Positions 1 to 9,768 of a DNA stretch of 64,000 nucleotides are shown one piece after another; the stretch's first letter is position 1; the number at the start of each line of letters is the position of its first letter. A program made the position numbers and the translations under genes. This DNA is from Pedobacter quisquiliarum (GTDB lineage: Bacteria > Bacteroidota > Bacteroidia > Sphingobacteriales > Sphingobacteriaceae), in the NCBI RefSeq assembly GCF_014642175.1, contig NZ_BMIL01000002.1:186001-250000 (forward strand). The letters run 5' to 3'. The notes below the pieces were generated by a model. The model saw nothing but the letters and a program-made list of their open reading frames with translations, did not search any database and had not been told where the DNA came from.

Positions 1-767
1 TTGTCTGCATTTGAATTGATGACACCGTCTGCTAAGGCTAAGTTAAATTCTGCCTTTCCAGTAGCTGGATCTGCCTTAGAAAGTCGAAGCGCCATGTTCA
101 TGCGAATCGTCGCTGCAAATTTCTTCCATTTGTCTACAGATCCGTCGAATAGGAAGTCGCCTTGTACTGGTGCGCCACCGTCAAACTGTGCACCAGCCTC
201 TTTTAACTCCTTAAACAGGTCTGCATAAACAGCTTGCTGTCTGTCAAACTTAGGTGTTAATATTTCATTGCCTTTCAATGCTTCTGAATAAGGAATATCT
301 CCCCATCTATCCGTCATGTTCTGGAAATAGAATGCACGAAGAATTCTTGCAACAGCAATTTGATTCGCATTGGAACCATTAGCAATTACATTAGGTAGCG
401 ACTTAGTTTCCGCGTCTGTATTTAACTTAATGATGGTTGTAAGATCCTGAAGTGGACTGTTAAAAACACCAGTGTAGTTGTAGATTTTAGTATTATAACG
501 AGATTCCGAGGTATACAAGGTTTCAGAGATCTGCTGTGTATAAAGCTTTGGTGCTACCTGATTGATAATACCCGCAGCGGTAGTCGAAGAAGTTACCGCA
601 GTGGTTCTGCCCATGTAACGCTCAGCACTTGTTAAAAGCAATGAAGTCACGGGCTGGCTTGGAGAATTTGGACTCGTATTTAAATCCCCAAAGTCACTTG
701 TTTTACAGCTACCCAAGATGGTAACTGTAGTGGCTATTATAAATAGATTAACTATATTTTTTTTCAT
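1..767 (-). CDS. SusD/RagB-family outer-membrane lipoprotein, C-terminal part cut by the window edge
   Basis: The reading frame is open from the ATG at 767 down to base 1, giving about 255 residues, so only the N-terminal half is present. It begins with a lipoprotein signal peptide whose lipobox ends in LGSC, with the lipidated Cys at residue 21. The next residues, including the NTSPNSPSQP stretch, resemble the SusD-like group of nutrient-binding lipoproteins. SusD proteins sit on the cell surface as a lid on the SusC barrel and capture glycans or peptides. The gene starts 10 bases after the susC stop, so the two are one transcript. The substrate cannot be read from this sequence. Confidence 0.88.
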   Translation of the reverse strand, partial: MKKNIVNLFIIATTVTILGSCKTSDFGDLNTSPNSPSQPVTSLLLTSAERYMGRTTAVTSSTTAAGIINQVAPKLYTQQISETLYTSESRYNTKIYNYTGVFNSPLQDLTTIIKLNTDAETKSLPNVIANGSNANQIAVARILRAFYFQNMTDRWGDIPYSEALKGNEILTPKFDRQQAVYADLFKELKEAGAQFDGGAPVQGDFLFDGSVDKWKKFAATIRMNMALRLSKADPATGKAEFNLALADGVINSNAD

Positions 768-777
768 TATGGTAGTA

Positions 778-3700
778 TTAGAATGTTACTTTAAGATTTA
801 AGCCGATTGTTCTTGTTCCAGGTAATTGACCACCTTCCATCCAGCTACCTGCAGATTCTGATGGGTCAATGCCCGGAACTGCAGTATAGATCAACCATGG
901 ATTACGTGCAACTAGAGATACAGAGGCTCTCTGCGCTTTTAATTTAGAAGCGAATGAAGCAGGAAGGCTATAACCTAGTGATAGCTCTCTTAATTTAACG
1001 TAAGATGCTTTGTAAGTTTGTTCTTCCCATGCATACGGGATATAACCTTCGTAGTAATCTTGTGCTCCAATGTAGGTTGTATTCGGCTGACCGTTTGACT
1101 CATAAACTCCAGGGATCAAAATACCACCGCCATTCGCAGGATCATCACGCTTCGGATTTCCTTTATCATTCAAACCAGCTGTTTCTAAAGCAAGTCCAGA
1201 TCCAAAGGTATTACCTCTACTTACAGAGAATAATTTACCACCTACCTGGAAGTCTAGAGAAGCTCCAAAAATGAAGGACTTATAAGTCACGGTACTTGTT
1301 AAACCACCCGTTAAATCAGGAACAAAAGATCCTAAATTGTGGTCGTCTTCAAGTAATGGATAGCCGTCTGCGTCAATAATCGCCTGACCTTGCTCATTAC
1401 GTTTGATACCCGTTGTTACTAGAGTACCCCACTCCTGACCAACTCTTCTTTCAACATTGATCGATGGTGTTCCTACATAACCGAAAGAATCGTATGGGAA
1501 GTTATCTAGACCTGGGTAAAGTTCAATGATCTTACTTTTTCCACGTGCAAAGTTTGCATTTAGATCCCAGGTAACAGTTTTACTTTTAATTGGTGTACCA
1601 CCTAAACTAAATTCGATACCATGACTTTTGATCTCTCCGGCATTAACAAGTGCTGACGAGAATCCTGTTGAAGATGGTAAGCTTAGTGAGATGATCTGAT
1701 CTTTAGATGATCTATTATAGTAGTTAAAGTTAAACCTGATTCTATCTTTCACAAATCTTAACTCTACGCCTGCCTCATAAGAGTCTGACAAGGCTGGTTT
1801 AAGATTCTCATTTGGAATTTGGTTTGGAACACTCAATGAAGGGAAGTTGCCATAAAATCCGTTAGAAGTATAGGTTTGATAAATCTTGTATGGATCAATA
1901 TCAGAACCAGTTCTACCATAAGATACGTTTGCCTTACCGAAAGACAGGATGTCTTTATTCTTGATTAAATCGGTAAATACAAATGCTAACGATCCACCAC
2001 CATACAAATAAGAGTTGTTGTTACGTGGCAATGAAGACGACCAATCGTTACGGATGTTCAGATCCAGGAACAAGAAGTTTTTGTAACCCAAAGATCCAAA
2101 ACCATAGAAACTTCTTACTTTTTTGTCGAAAGAGGCATTAGTTGCAGTAGGTCTGTCCTTAGAAGCAGATACATTGTAGAAGTTTGGAACAGTAAAGCCA
2201 CCAGCTGTTGCTGTTTCCATTTGCTCATCATGATTGATGCGCAGTTCTGCAAATGCACCAGCATTCAAAGAGAAGTCATCGCCAAATAGCTTTTTATACA
2301 TTGCATCGAAAACAAAGTTGTTCTCTCTGGAGCGGCTCTGACCTGCAGTATAGCTTTCCAAGTTTAATGTACCTGAAGCTACGCGTGAATTGTATGCACC
2401 AGAGGAATAGTTTCCTTTAGCTGTAAAATCCAACGTCAATTCAGGAAGTACTTTGTAAGAGGCAGACATTAAGCCGAAAACTCTTGAGCTGTTATTAACC
2501 GCAATATTCTCGTACGCTTCAACATACGGGTTATCCCAGTATTGAGGTGACGTATTTCTTGGACCTACAATATTCCAGGTTGTAAAAGTTCCATCCGGAT
2601 TTCTATAGTTCTTCAACTTTTCAATCTCTGTGTCCCTATGGAACCATTGGTTGAAGGAACCTGATGTTTGTGCTCCATAACCTTCGGCAGGACGGTTGAA
2701 ATAGTTAATTACGTTGAAATTTACATTTGAAGTAATCGTCAATTTCGGGATTGGGTTGTAAGTGGTATTTACACTTACCCTGTTCTGATCCATTTTAGTG
2801 TTCGGAGAGATACCCGTTTGATTGATGTTGGTATAAGAAGCTCTTCCGTTGAACTTTTCAGATGATTGTGAAATCGCAATGTTGGTGTTATTCTGTACAC
2901 CAGTATTATAGAAGTCTCTGATGTTGTTTGGTTGTGCAACATAAGGCTGCAACTGCGCATACTCTGGGTCGAACTTATTCCACGCGTACCAAGGGGCATA
3001 CGGTTGACCGTCAAATTTAGGGCCCCAACTTTCATCAACACCATAGTTATAATACCTTGCACCGTTCATGTTAGCCAATGCAGGGTCATCTGTTGCTGGA
3101 TTATACACGAATGTGTTCCAATCCTGCGTTGCACCACCACCATATTCATTCTGGTAGTCCGGTAGTGTAGCTACCCTTTCTAACGTGGTGCTGTGGTTTA
3201 ACTCTATACCAAAACCTTTGTTTGCAGCTCTTTTAGTTTTGATTACAACTACACCAGCATCACCACGTTGACCGTATAGAGATGTTGCACCTGGACCTTT
3301 TAATACGGTCAGGTCTTCTACATCATCCATGTTAACGCTGGTAGCAGGAACAACAACACCGTCTACAACATATAAAGGGTCACGTCCGCCGTCAATGCTA
3401 CTAATACCACGGATACGAACCGAAGCTGCACCAAAGCGCGCACCAGAACCCCCTAAAACCTGAACACCAGCGATTTTACCTGCTAAAGCAGTATTTAGAT
3501 CCACCTGTTTGGTTTGTGTTAATTGATCTCCCTTTAGTGATTGCTGCGCAGTACCAACGGAACGCTCAGACCGTGTGATACCTAGAGCACCTACGATGTT
3601 TACCTCTGCAAGAGTTTCTGAATCTGAAGCAAGCGAAACATTCATCGAATTCCCGGAAATAGGAACAACCTGCGTTACATAACCTAAATAGGAAAATTCT

Positions 3701-3912
3701 AATGCAGTTGCCGTAGCTGGAACACTTATAGAGAAAGTACCTGTAGCACCTGTAACGGTACCACCTTTCGTTCCTTGAATTCTGATGGTGACACCGGGAA
3801 TGGCCTGACCATCGTCTTTGCCGGTCACCGTACCAGTAACTGTTCGTTGTTGCGCCATTGCCGACATGGCAATAAACATCAACAAAAACAAACTTTGTAA
3901 TAATTTTTTCAT
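778..3912 (-). CDS. SusC/RagA-family TonB-linked outer-membrane transporter
   Basis: This is a full-length TonB-dependent receptor of 1044 residues, the usual SusC size. It has a signal peptide (residues 1-20), a carboxypeptidase-regulatory-like domain (about 22-110), a plug domain (about 125-230, with the RIRGISSIDG and PLYVVDG motifs typical of SusC), and a beta barrel ending in the C-terminal Phe of outer-membrane proteins. It imports a ligand captured by the downstream SusD using TonB energy. A strong promoter lies just upstream. No sensor, sigma factor or glycosidase is visible on the upstream side, so the substrate is unknown. Genes beyond the left edge may supply it. Confidence 0.95.
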   Translation of the reverse strand: MKKLLQSLFLLMFIAMSAMAQQRTVTGTVTGKDDGQAIPGVTIRIQGTKGGTVTGATGTFSISVPATATALEFSYLGYVTQVVPISGNSMNVSLASDSETLAEVNIVGALGITRSERSVGTAQQSLKGDQLTQTKQVDLNTALAGKIAGVQVLGGSGARFGAASVRIRGISSIDGGRDPLYVVDGVVVPATSVNMDDVEDLTVLKGPGATSLYGQRGDAGVVVIKTKRAANKGFGIELNHSTTLERVATLPDYQNEYGGGATQDWNTFVYNPATDDPALANMNGARYYNYGVDESWGPKFDGQPYAPWYAWNKFDPEYAQLQPYVAQPNNIRDFYNTGVQNNTNIAISQSSEKFNGRASYTNINQTGISPNTKMDQNRVSVNTTYNPIPKLTITSNVNFNVINYFNRPAEGYGAQTSGSFNQWFHRDTEIEKLKNYRNPDGTFTTWNIVGPRNTSPQYWDNPYVEAYENIAVNNSSRVFGLMSASYKVLPELTLDFTAKGNYSSGAYNSRVASGTLNLESYTAGQSRSRENNFVFDAMYKKLFGDDFSLNAGAFAELRINHDEQMETATAGGFTVPNFYNVSASKDRPTATNASFDKKVRSFYGFGSLGYKNFLFLDLNIRNDWSSSLPRNNNSYLYGGGSLAFVFTDLIKNKDILSFGKANVSYGRTGSDIDPYKIYQTYTSNGFYGNFPSLSVPNQIPNENLKPALSDSYEAGVELRFVKDRIRFNFNYYNRSSKDQIISLSLPSSTGFSSALVNAGEIKSHGIEFSLGGTPIKSKTVTWDLNANFARGKSKIIELYPGLDNFPYDSFGYVGTPSINVERRVGQEWGTLVTTGIKRNEQGQAIIDADGYPLLEDDHNLGSFVPDLTGGLTSTVTYKSFIFGASLDFQVGGKLFSVSRGNTFGSGLALETAGLNDKGNPKRDDPANGGGILIPGVYESNGQPNTTYIGAQDYYEGYIPYAWEEQTYKASYVKLRELSLGYSLPASFASKLKAQRASVSLVARNPWLIYTAVPGIDPSESAGSWMEGGQLPGTRTIGLNLKVTF

Positions 3913-4286
3913 GTAATGTTTGAAATTTGTTAAAGCTTTATGTGAATAATTTGCAAAGCTACCTAAACACCAGCCCTGCTCAAAACCATGTCAAGCTATT
4001 TTAACATTCAGCAAACAATTAACTAATCATTTGATTGAGAATCTTTTCGTAAGTACGCGCGGGGATTTTGTAATTGCAATGTCATTCCAAATCTGATTTG
4101 GCTAAACAGCTTTCTGCGTATTAATATTTCAAGAAACCATCAAAAACTTAGAATCTTCCATAAAGCTAATTTTCTGTATTTTTTTCGTGATTTACATACT
4201 TTGGGTATTTAAATCCAAAAAGCCGGATAAATTCCTGATTTTGGAGCTCATGCTGTACTTTTACAGGTAAAATCAGGACCGGTACT
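3913..4286. other. Intergenic region between divergent susC and murF
   Basis: This 374-base gap is AT-rich and has no convincing reading frame. It holds the susC promoter at 3954-3985. On the murF side, the sequence around 4195-4203 reads TACATACTTTGG, an imperfect -7 box. No operator repeats or riboswitch-like structure were recognised. Confidence 0.6.
3954..3985 (-). promoter_or_regulatory. Bacteroidota-type promoter of the susCD operon
   Basis: On the minus strand, TTTTG (3981-3985) is followed after 19 bases by TAGCTTTG (3954-3961). This matches the known Bacteroidota -33 TTTG and -7 TAnnTTTG elements at their normal spacing. The predicted start site is near 3947, giving a leader of about 35 bases before the susC ATG. 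Confidence 0.72.
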
Positions 4287-5588
4287 ATGGAAAATATCGA
4301 AAAGCTATACGACATCTACTTAAATCACCCAACAATCTGTACGGATACAAGGGCCATTCAGCAGGATTGCCTGTTCTTTGCACTAAAAGGTGATAAGTTT
4401 GATGCGAATACGTTTGCGCTTCGAGCTTTAGAAGCGGGTGCAGCTTATGCGATTGTTGACGATGCAACCTTCGCTACCGACGATCGTTGCGTCCTTGTAG
4501 ATGATGTATTAAGCACATTACAAGCACTTGCACGTCACCATCGTAGCCAGATGAACATCCCGGTAATCGGCCTGACCGGCAGTAATGGAAAGACAACCAC
4601 AAAAGAGCTGATCAATGCCGTACTGTCAACCAAATACAAAACTTATGCAACCAAAGGGAACTTGAACAACCATATCGGTGTTCCACTTACCTTACTCGCT
4701 ATTGGCAAGGATGTCGAAATTGCCATTGTTGAGATGGGTGCAAACCATAAAAAAGAAATTGAATTCCTCTGCAGTATCGCCCAGCCAACACACGGCTTAA
4801 TCACCAACATTGGTCATGCACACCTGGAAGGTTTTGGCGGCTTTGAAGGCGTGAAAATCGGTAAAGCAGAATTGTACAAATGGCTTGCGACAACAAACGG
4901 CTATACCTTTATATATAAGGATAATACCATCTTAATGGAGCTGATCCAAAATACCGGCTTACACGAGGTAATCTTCTATGGTACCGATCCTACTAACCCC
5001 ATCTCCGGTGCGCTGGAAAAATCCGATCCTTATCTGGTGGTCGCCTGGAGCAAAGCTGGTAAACAGTATCAGACAAAGACAAATCTTACCGGAAGCTACA
5101 ACTTTGAGAATATCCTTGGCGCCATCAGTATCGCGGACTTCTTTGGCGTATCGCCAACTGAAATCAACCAGGGTTTGATGACCTACCAGCCGAAAAATAA
5201 CCGTTCTCAACTTACCCAGACGGCATATAATCAGGTCATTTGTGACTTTTATAATGCAAATCCGAGCAGCATGGAAGCCGCGTTAAAGAACCTGGCGGCA
5301 CTAACTGCGGATAAGAAGGTCGCAATTATAGGTGATATGTTTGAAATGGGTGAAGAATCCCTAGCACAACATGATCGCATTGCCGCAGTTGCAACAGGCA
5401 TGGACAATATTGAGGTAATTTTTATCGGTAAAGACTTTTATGCTTATAAAGAAAAGTATAAGGGCCACTTCTTCCTGTCACCTAAGGATGCTGAATCATA
5501 TCTGCAAAACACACCGGTACGGAACAGCCTGGTTCTGCTCAAAGGCTCCAGAGGTATGGCGCTGGAGCAGCTTTTACCTTTGTTATAG
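4287..5588 (+). CDS. murF: UDP-N-acetylmuramoyl-tripeptide--D-alanyl-D-alanine ligase
   Basis: MurF adds the D-Ala-D-Ala dipeptide to the UDP-MurNAc-tripeptide, the last cytoplasmic step in making the peptidoglycan precursor. The 433 residues match the family length. The N-terminal substrate domain contains the TDTR motif, followed by the ATP-binding loop GSNGKTTT at residues 98-105 and an EMGANHKKEI motif of Mur ligases. The C-terminal domain has the DFYNANPSSM stretch characteristic of MurF. It stands alone here, not in a division and cell wall cluster. It ends 5 bases from the convergent Rpn pseudogene. Confidence 0.95.
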   Translation: MENIEKLYDIYLNHPTICTDTRAIQQDCLFFALKGDKFDANTFALRALEAGAAYAIVDDATFATDDRCVLVDDVLSTLQALARHHRSQMNIPVIGLTGSNGKTTTKELINAVLSTKYKTYATKGNLNNHIGVPLTLLAIGKDVEIAIVEMGANHKKEIEFLCSIAQPTHGLITNIGHAHLEGFGGFEGVKIGKAELYKWLATTNGYTFIYKDNTILMELIQNTGLHEVIFYGTDPTNPISGALEKSDPYLVVAWSKAGKQYQTKTNLTGSYNFENILGAISIADFFGVSPTEINQGLMTYQPKNNRSQLTQTAYNQVICDFYNANPSSMEAALKNLAALTADKKVAIIGDMFEMGEESLAQHDRIAAVATGMDNIEVIFIGKDFYAYKEKYKGHFFLSPKDAESYLQNTPVRNSLVLLKGSRGMALEQLLPLL

Positions 5589-5593
5589 CAGGA

Positions 5594-6488
5594 TTAGAGA
5601 GCGGCAATCTCTTCAGGGGATAGCTTGGTGAGCTTTGCGATTTGATCAATGGAAAAACCTTCCTTTTTCATCTCTGAAGCAACTTCCAAAGCTTTCTTGT
5701 GCTCACCTTTTTCAAGGCCCTTTGCAAGTCCACGCTCTTCTGCAGTAGTTACCGCATATTCCATTGCGGCGTGGTTATCCCATTTACGTTTTAAACTCTC
5801 ATCGTACATTGTCCTTTCCTCCTTTGTCAAATTTGTATATTCAGCAATGCTGAATAGCTTTTCAAATATCGGCTTCCGCAGATACACGGGTACTTTATCC
5901 AGCAGACTCATATTCTTGAGCACGAAAAGCCATTTGTCAATCTCCGTCTCCAACAAATCCGCTGTTTATCGAATTTACGCAATTCTATAAAGTAATAGCC
6001 CAGGTTATTGTAAAATACTGCACCGGAGTCCCTGTTGCACAGGCAAATATCATGCAAATACTGCGGCGCATCAGATTCCTCCAAAGTAAAATCCTCTAAT
6101 AAGGCGATCAGGTATATTTCCGAAATCTGATATCCCCATGCAGCACGATTTCCCTTGGGCGCCTGGTTGCTAATGAGCCTTGAGGTGTAAAATAAAGCTC
6201 TTTCTTTAAAATTGGCTTGTTTGGATCTTTGCACTTCTATCAAGATCTGCTCGCCTGCATTGCCGGTACAAAGCAAATCAAAGATTACCCCACCTTCTCA
6301 CGAAGCTCCCCAGGATGCTCATTCTTGTTAAAAACAACATCAACAATCTGCTTTCGACCCCTGAATACTGCGTTAATAAAGGCTATCAACAGGTCTTTAT
6401 TAGGCTCGGTGCCAAAGATCTTCTTAAAAGCAAAATCAGCTAGTGGATCAATGTACTTCCCGACGGGTGGTAAAGATTTATTGTTCAT
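5594..6488 (-). pseudogene. Rpn/PD-(D/E)XK nuclease-family putative transposase, broken by two frameshifts
   Basis: Three consecutive minus-strand pieces together make one protein of the recombination-promoting nuclease (Rpn, PDDEXK_2) family. The N-terminal piece (6488 to about 6290) contains DPLADFAFKKIFG. The middle piece contains the nuclease stretch GEQILIEVQRSKQ with the E-x-Q core. The C-terminal piece, down to 5594, ends in the charged helical region typical of the family. The first break is at a run of four G near 6286, where one more G restores the frame. The second is near 5964, where one more C (CCAGCG for CAGCG) restores it. Total length fits an intact protein of about 298 residues. 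As written it cannot make the full protein. Confidence 0.85.
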
Positions 6489-6543
6489 ACTTAAAGATAA
6501 GTATTAAACAACAAAAAACACTTTTAAGTAAAATATTTAACTT

Positions 6544-7008
6544 TTAGTACGAAACCGTAATACCTGCATCACTAACTTCCTTCAGCGGATTATCGCGCAT
6601 ATTCTGTTCAATCTCGAACTCATAAACGCCATTAGCAGGGAAGCGGTAATTGGTCAGCATGTTCAGCTTGTACGTAAATAGATTTCCGGAACCTGATCCC
6701 AACCACTGCCCATCGCTTTCGGCAAGCTTATATTCAAACCTGCGGGTTATTTTCTTCTGCCCGGGTGCCTTTACATGCAAGAGCACAAAGATGTTCGAAT
6801 AACGGTAATCCGCGGTATGACGCAGTTTAAAATAAACCGTATGCGGCTTGCTGTGATCTTTAATTTCCACGCTGGCTTTAACCTTATTTACATAACTCCA
6901 GTTACGTTTGGGCATGGAAACGTTCAGATCTGCCAGGTTATTTGTATCGCAACCCAATGTTGCGATACAAATAATGGCTAAAAAGAAGTAGTACTTAATC
7001 TTATTCAT
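6544..7008 (-). CDS. gldH: Gliding-motility lipoprotein GldH
   Basis: This 154-residue lipoprotein has a signal peptide ending in the lipobox ATLGC (Cys20). The body, with motifs such as HTADYRYSNIFVLLH and a C-terminal EFEIEQNMRDNPL, matches GldH. In Flavobacterium, GldH is needed for gliding and type IX secretion, and homologues occur in many non-gliding Bacteroidota. It overlaps the end of ricT by 8 bases and follows holB-ricT, a gene order common in the phylum, which supports the call. Whether this strain glides cannot be judged from one gene. Confidence 0.88.
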   Translation of the reverse strand: MNKIKYYFFLAIICIATLGCDTNNLADLNVSMPKRNWSYVNKVKASVEIKDHSKPHTVYFKLRHTADYRYSNIFVLLHVKAPGQKKITRRFEYKLAESDGQWLGSGSGNLFTYKLNMLTNYRFPANGVYEFEIEQNMRDNPLKEVSDAGITVSY

Positions 7009-8470
7009 CTTTAGGCTTATCCTGCGCCGGTTTTTTACGTCGGTTGTTCCGGTTTCTGTTGTTTCTGTTGCCAGCTGGTTTAACCACAGGTTGGCCGTCT
7101 ACTGTCGCCGGAGCAGCCGCTAAGCCACCTTCTACTACAGGACCTTCAACAGCTGGTTTTTTCGGCTCCGGACGTCTTTGTTCAGGACGTTTACCTTCAG
7201 GGCGTTTAGTCGCATCCTGTGGCCGGCCTTCGCGGCGTTTAACCTCTGGTCTTGGTCCTTCCGGACGAACACCTTCAGCTTTCTTGCCGTCATTCACATG
7301 GCGCTGTTGAACAGCACGCGGTGGACGCTCCTGTTTTTTATTGTTGTTACGCTGATTCTTGTTTCTAGACCTGTCATCCAGGCGGGTAAGACTATCCTGT
7401 CCAACAACGTTTTCGTAATCTAACACCTTTTCTACCGGTTTTGAACTTGCAAGTTCAAACGCTTCCTCTTTCAGGTTATTCGGTTTAAGGCCTTTCTTAT
7501 TCATGGCCATGATCTCTTTCACACGGTCCACTTTCAACGGAATCCAGTCTTCCACATTAGGATAACTGAACCACATGATCTTCTTAAAGATATCCGTTTT
7601 CTGATGACGGGCAACGCCAACTTCAGTTTGCAGGCTGTCGATACGATCCGGAATGTCTTTCAAAGCATCCAGATAGGTATCCAGCTCGTAGTTCAGGCAG
7701 CATTTCAGCTTACCACACTGTCCGGCTAACTTCAGCGTATTTAAGGAAAGATTCTGATACCGTGCCGCAGCAGTAGATACCGTTTTAAAATTCGTTAGCC
7801 AGGTAGAGCAGCAAAGCTCACGGCCACATGATCCAATACCACCTAAACGGCCCGCTTCCTGACGCATACCAATCTGGCGCATCTCAATGCGAATACGAAA
7901 AGTCTCCGCCATTTTCTTGATCAGCTCACGAAAATCCACACGCCCTTCAGCAGTATAGAAGAAAGTCGCCTTGGTTTTGTCACCCTGATAATCCACGTCA
8001 CTGATTTTCATCGATAAACGCAGATCAAGCGCCAATGTACGGGCCTTGTGCATGGTTTCCCATTCCAGGTCCTTTGCAAGCTTCCACTTCTCTACATCCG
8101 CTTCCGTAGCTTTGCGGTACACTTTGCGTGTTACCTGGTCCATCGACGTTTTGCGACGTTTCATCTGCATCCTAACCAGCTCGCCGGTTAGGGAAACATG
8201 ACCAATATCATATCCGCCGGTAGGGCCTTCAACAGCCACCAGCTCACCAATTTCTAAATATATGTTATCGTTGTTTAGGAAAAATTCCTTCCTTGCACCT
8301 TTAAATTTAACTTCTATTACTTGAAACGGTATATAATTGGAGGGCATATCCAGGTTGGACAGCCAATCGTAAACTTCTAATTTCTGGCAGCCTCCAGTAA
8401 GGCAAGAGCCATTACTTTTGCAGCCCGAGGGGGCGCAACCGCCACCTGTAGAACAACTTCCACATCCCAT
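7001..8470 (-). CDS. ricT: PSP1-domain protein RicT (YaaT-like)
   Basis: The 489-residue protein has a Cys-rich N-terminus (residues 1-30, eight cysteines), a PSP1 core with the family cysteines in GSCGRELCCSTW and GQCGKLKCCLNYE, and a long low-complexity tail from about residue 365 rich in Arg, Pro, Lys and Glu. In Bacillus, RicT belongs to a Fe-S complex with RicA and RicF that affects RNA processing and competence. The Bacteroidota form has the same core plus a disordered tail. It lies 2 bases after holB and overlaps gldH. The basic tail may bind nucleic acid, which is inference only. Confidence 0.85.
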   Translation of the reverse strand: MGCGSCSTGGGCAPSGCKSNGSCLTGGCQKLEVYDWLSNLDMPSNYIPFQVIEVKFKGARKEFFLNNDNIYLEIGELVAVEGPTGGYDIGHVSLTGELVRMQMKRRKTSMDQVTRKVYRKATEADVEKWKLAKDLEWETMHKARTLALDLRLSMKISDVDYQGDKTKATFFYTAEGRVDFRELIKKMAETFRIRIEMRQIGMRQEAGRLGGIGSCGRELCCSTWLTNFKTVSTAAARYQNLSLNTLKLAGQCGKLKCCLNYELDTYLDALKDIPDRIDSLQTEVGVARHQKTDIFKKIMWFSYPNVEDWIPLKVDRVKEIMAMNKKGLKPNNLKEEAFELASSKPVEKVLDYENVVGQDSLTRLDDRSRNKNQRNNNKKQERPPRAVQQRHVNDGKKAEGVRPEGPRPEVKRREGRPQDATKRPEGKRPEQRRPEPKKPAVEGPVVEGGLAAAPATVDGQPVVKPAGNRNNRNRNNRRKKPAQDKPKDE

Positions 8471-8472
8471 AG

Positions 8473-9621
8473 TTAATTGTATATATGTTGAGTCCCTTTC
8501 GGGAACGATTTAAACCTTATTGTTTTTATTAGCTGCAAAGATACATCTAAAAAGAGTATTTTAGGATTAGCATTCCGCTCGATGTGGTAGTGCGCCAGCT
8601 CGAGTTCTGAAATAATTGCCTCTGCCATGGGCAGATCCAGTACATTGGCACTTAGCTTCCTGGCCGTATCCAAGGTACGTGGCGGCAGTTTTACTAGTGC
8701 ATCTGCACCACTTAAAAGCAGACTGCATTCCCTTAGAAAACTGATCCCATACCGTAGAAAGTTTTTCTGATTTTCCCGCCCCCATGACGCCGCCTTATCT
8801 ACAAAACCCATCATGCCCAGCACGTCACCTTTAAAGCCCATGCGCAGCCATTCGGCGAAAAGCTCCGCATTGTTGTTCGCCTCATGCTCCACCAGCGAGC
8901 GGGCTTCGATAAGATTGCCATCTGCCAGAAAGCTGTATTCCGCTGCCTGTTCCGGCGTTAAGGCATGTCTTTCCTGCAGGTAAGCCTGAATATCCTGATC
9001 GGAAAGCTTCGGAATTTTGGTAATCTGCGTTCTGGAGAGCAGCGTAGACAGGATCTGATCCTGATGATTCGCAACCAGAATAAACAGCGTATGCGCAGGT
9101 GGTTCTTCAATAATCTTCAGTAGTGCATTAGCCCCACGGTCCAGATACTCCGGCAGCCACATGATCAGCACCTTCGTGTCGCCTTCAAAGGCTTTATAGC
9201 TTAACTTTTTGATGATGTCGTGACACTCCGCAATGTTGATGTTGGCCTGCTTGTTTTCCGCATTTAAACGGGCGCGCCAGCTGTTCATATCCACATAGGT
9301 GTTCTGAAGAAGCATACTGCGCCATTCTTCCAGGACATCTACCGCAACCTTCACATCCTTGGAGGCAAAAAATGGATACGAGAAATGCAGATCGGGGTGG
9401 ATGTAACGTTCATACTTCCGGCAGGAAGAGCAGGTACCGCAACTGTCTGTTGCTGTTTTATTTAAACAGTTGATGTACTGCGCATAAGCAATGGCCAGTC
9501 CCAGAGCACCACTGCCATCACAGCTTAGAAAAAGCTGCGCATGACTGATCCGGTTCTCCTTAACGGTTTGAATCAAATGTTCTTTTATGGCCTGCTGACC
9601 TATGATATCCTTGAACTGCAT
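8473..9621 (-). CDS. holB: DNA polymerase III subunit delta-prime
   Basis: This is a clamp-loader subunit that helps load the beta clamp on DNA. I chose the ATG at 9621 (MQFKDIIGQQ) because conserved sequence begins there; the open frame extends to 9684 but that part has no family match. It gives 382 residues. Visible features are FKDIIGQ, a degenerate P-loop (GSGALGLA, lacking the lysine, as in other delta-prime subunits), a four-Cys zinc module (a first Cys, then CGTCSSC) and the LLKIIEEPP motif with SRTQ sensor. A second, non-hydrolysing role is usual for the family. It is the first gene of holB-ricT-gldH. Confidence 0.9.
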   Translation of the reverse strand: MQFKDIIGQQAIKEHLIQTVKENRISHAQLFLSCDGSGALGLAIAYAQYINCLNKTATDSCGTCSSCRKYERYIHPDLHFSYPFFASKDVKVAVDVLEEWRSMLLQNTYVDMNSWRARLNAENKQANINIAECHDIIKKLSYKAFEGDTKVLIMWLPEYLDRGANALLKIIEEPPAHTLFILVANHQDQILSTLLSRTQITKIPKLSDQDIQAYLQERHALTPEQAAEYSFLADGNLIEARSLVEHEANNNAELFAEWLRMGFKGDVLGMMGFVDKAASWGRENQKNFLRYGISFLRECSLLLSGADALVKLPPRTLDTARKLSANVLDLPMAEAIISELELAHYHIERNANPKILFLDVSLQLIKTIRFKSFPKGTQHIYN

Positions 9622-9645
9622 TTTCTGCAAAATAGTCAAATTTTC

Positions 9646-9681
9646 GAAACCTATAGCACACCGTGCTGCTGCAGCTATAGG
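9646..9681 (-). promoter_or_regulatory. Palindrome overlapping a -7-like box upstream of holB
   Basis: CCTATAGC (9650-9657) and GCTATAGG (9674-9681) form an 8-base inverted repeat around 16 bases. On the minus strand the near half overlaps TAGGTTTC (9646-9653), one mismatch from TAnnTTTG, 24 bases before the holB ATG. It could be an operator or a hairpin in the leader. Function is not known. Confidence 0.3.
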
Positions 9682-9768
9682 CATGCAAATCTTTCCGAAC
9701 CTTGAACGGTAGAATATTAGCTGCGGAAAAGTATTTAACTAGTCTTTGCTCATCAAATATCTTACAGG

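Noticed and set aside
1..228. A plus-strand frame at the left edge
   Set aside because: It is antisense to the SusD gene, whose lipobox and family sequence are clear on the minus strand.
5950..6290. Programmed frameshifting in the Rpn-type gene
   Set aside because: There are two separate breaks with no slippery heptamer or downstream structure, which fits decay better.
8473..9684. holB starting at 9684
   Set aside because: The first 21 residues of that frame have no family match and cross the palindrome; the ATG at 9621 begins the conserved domain.
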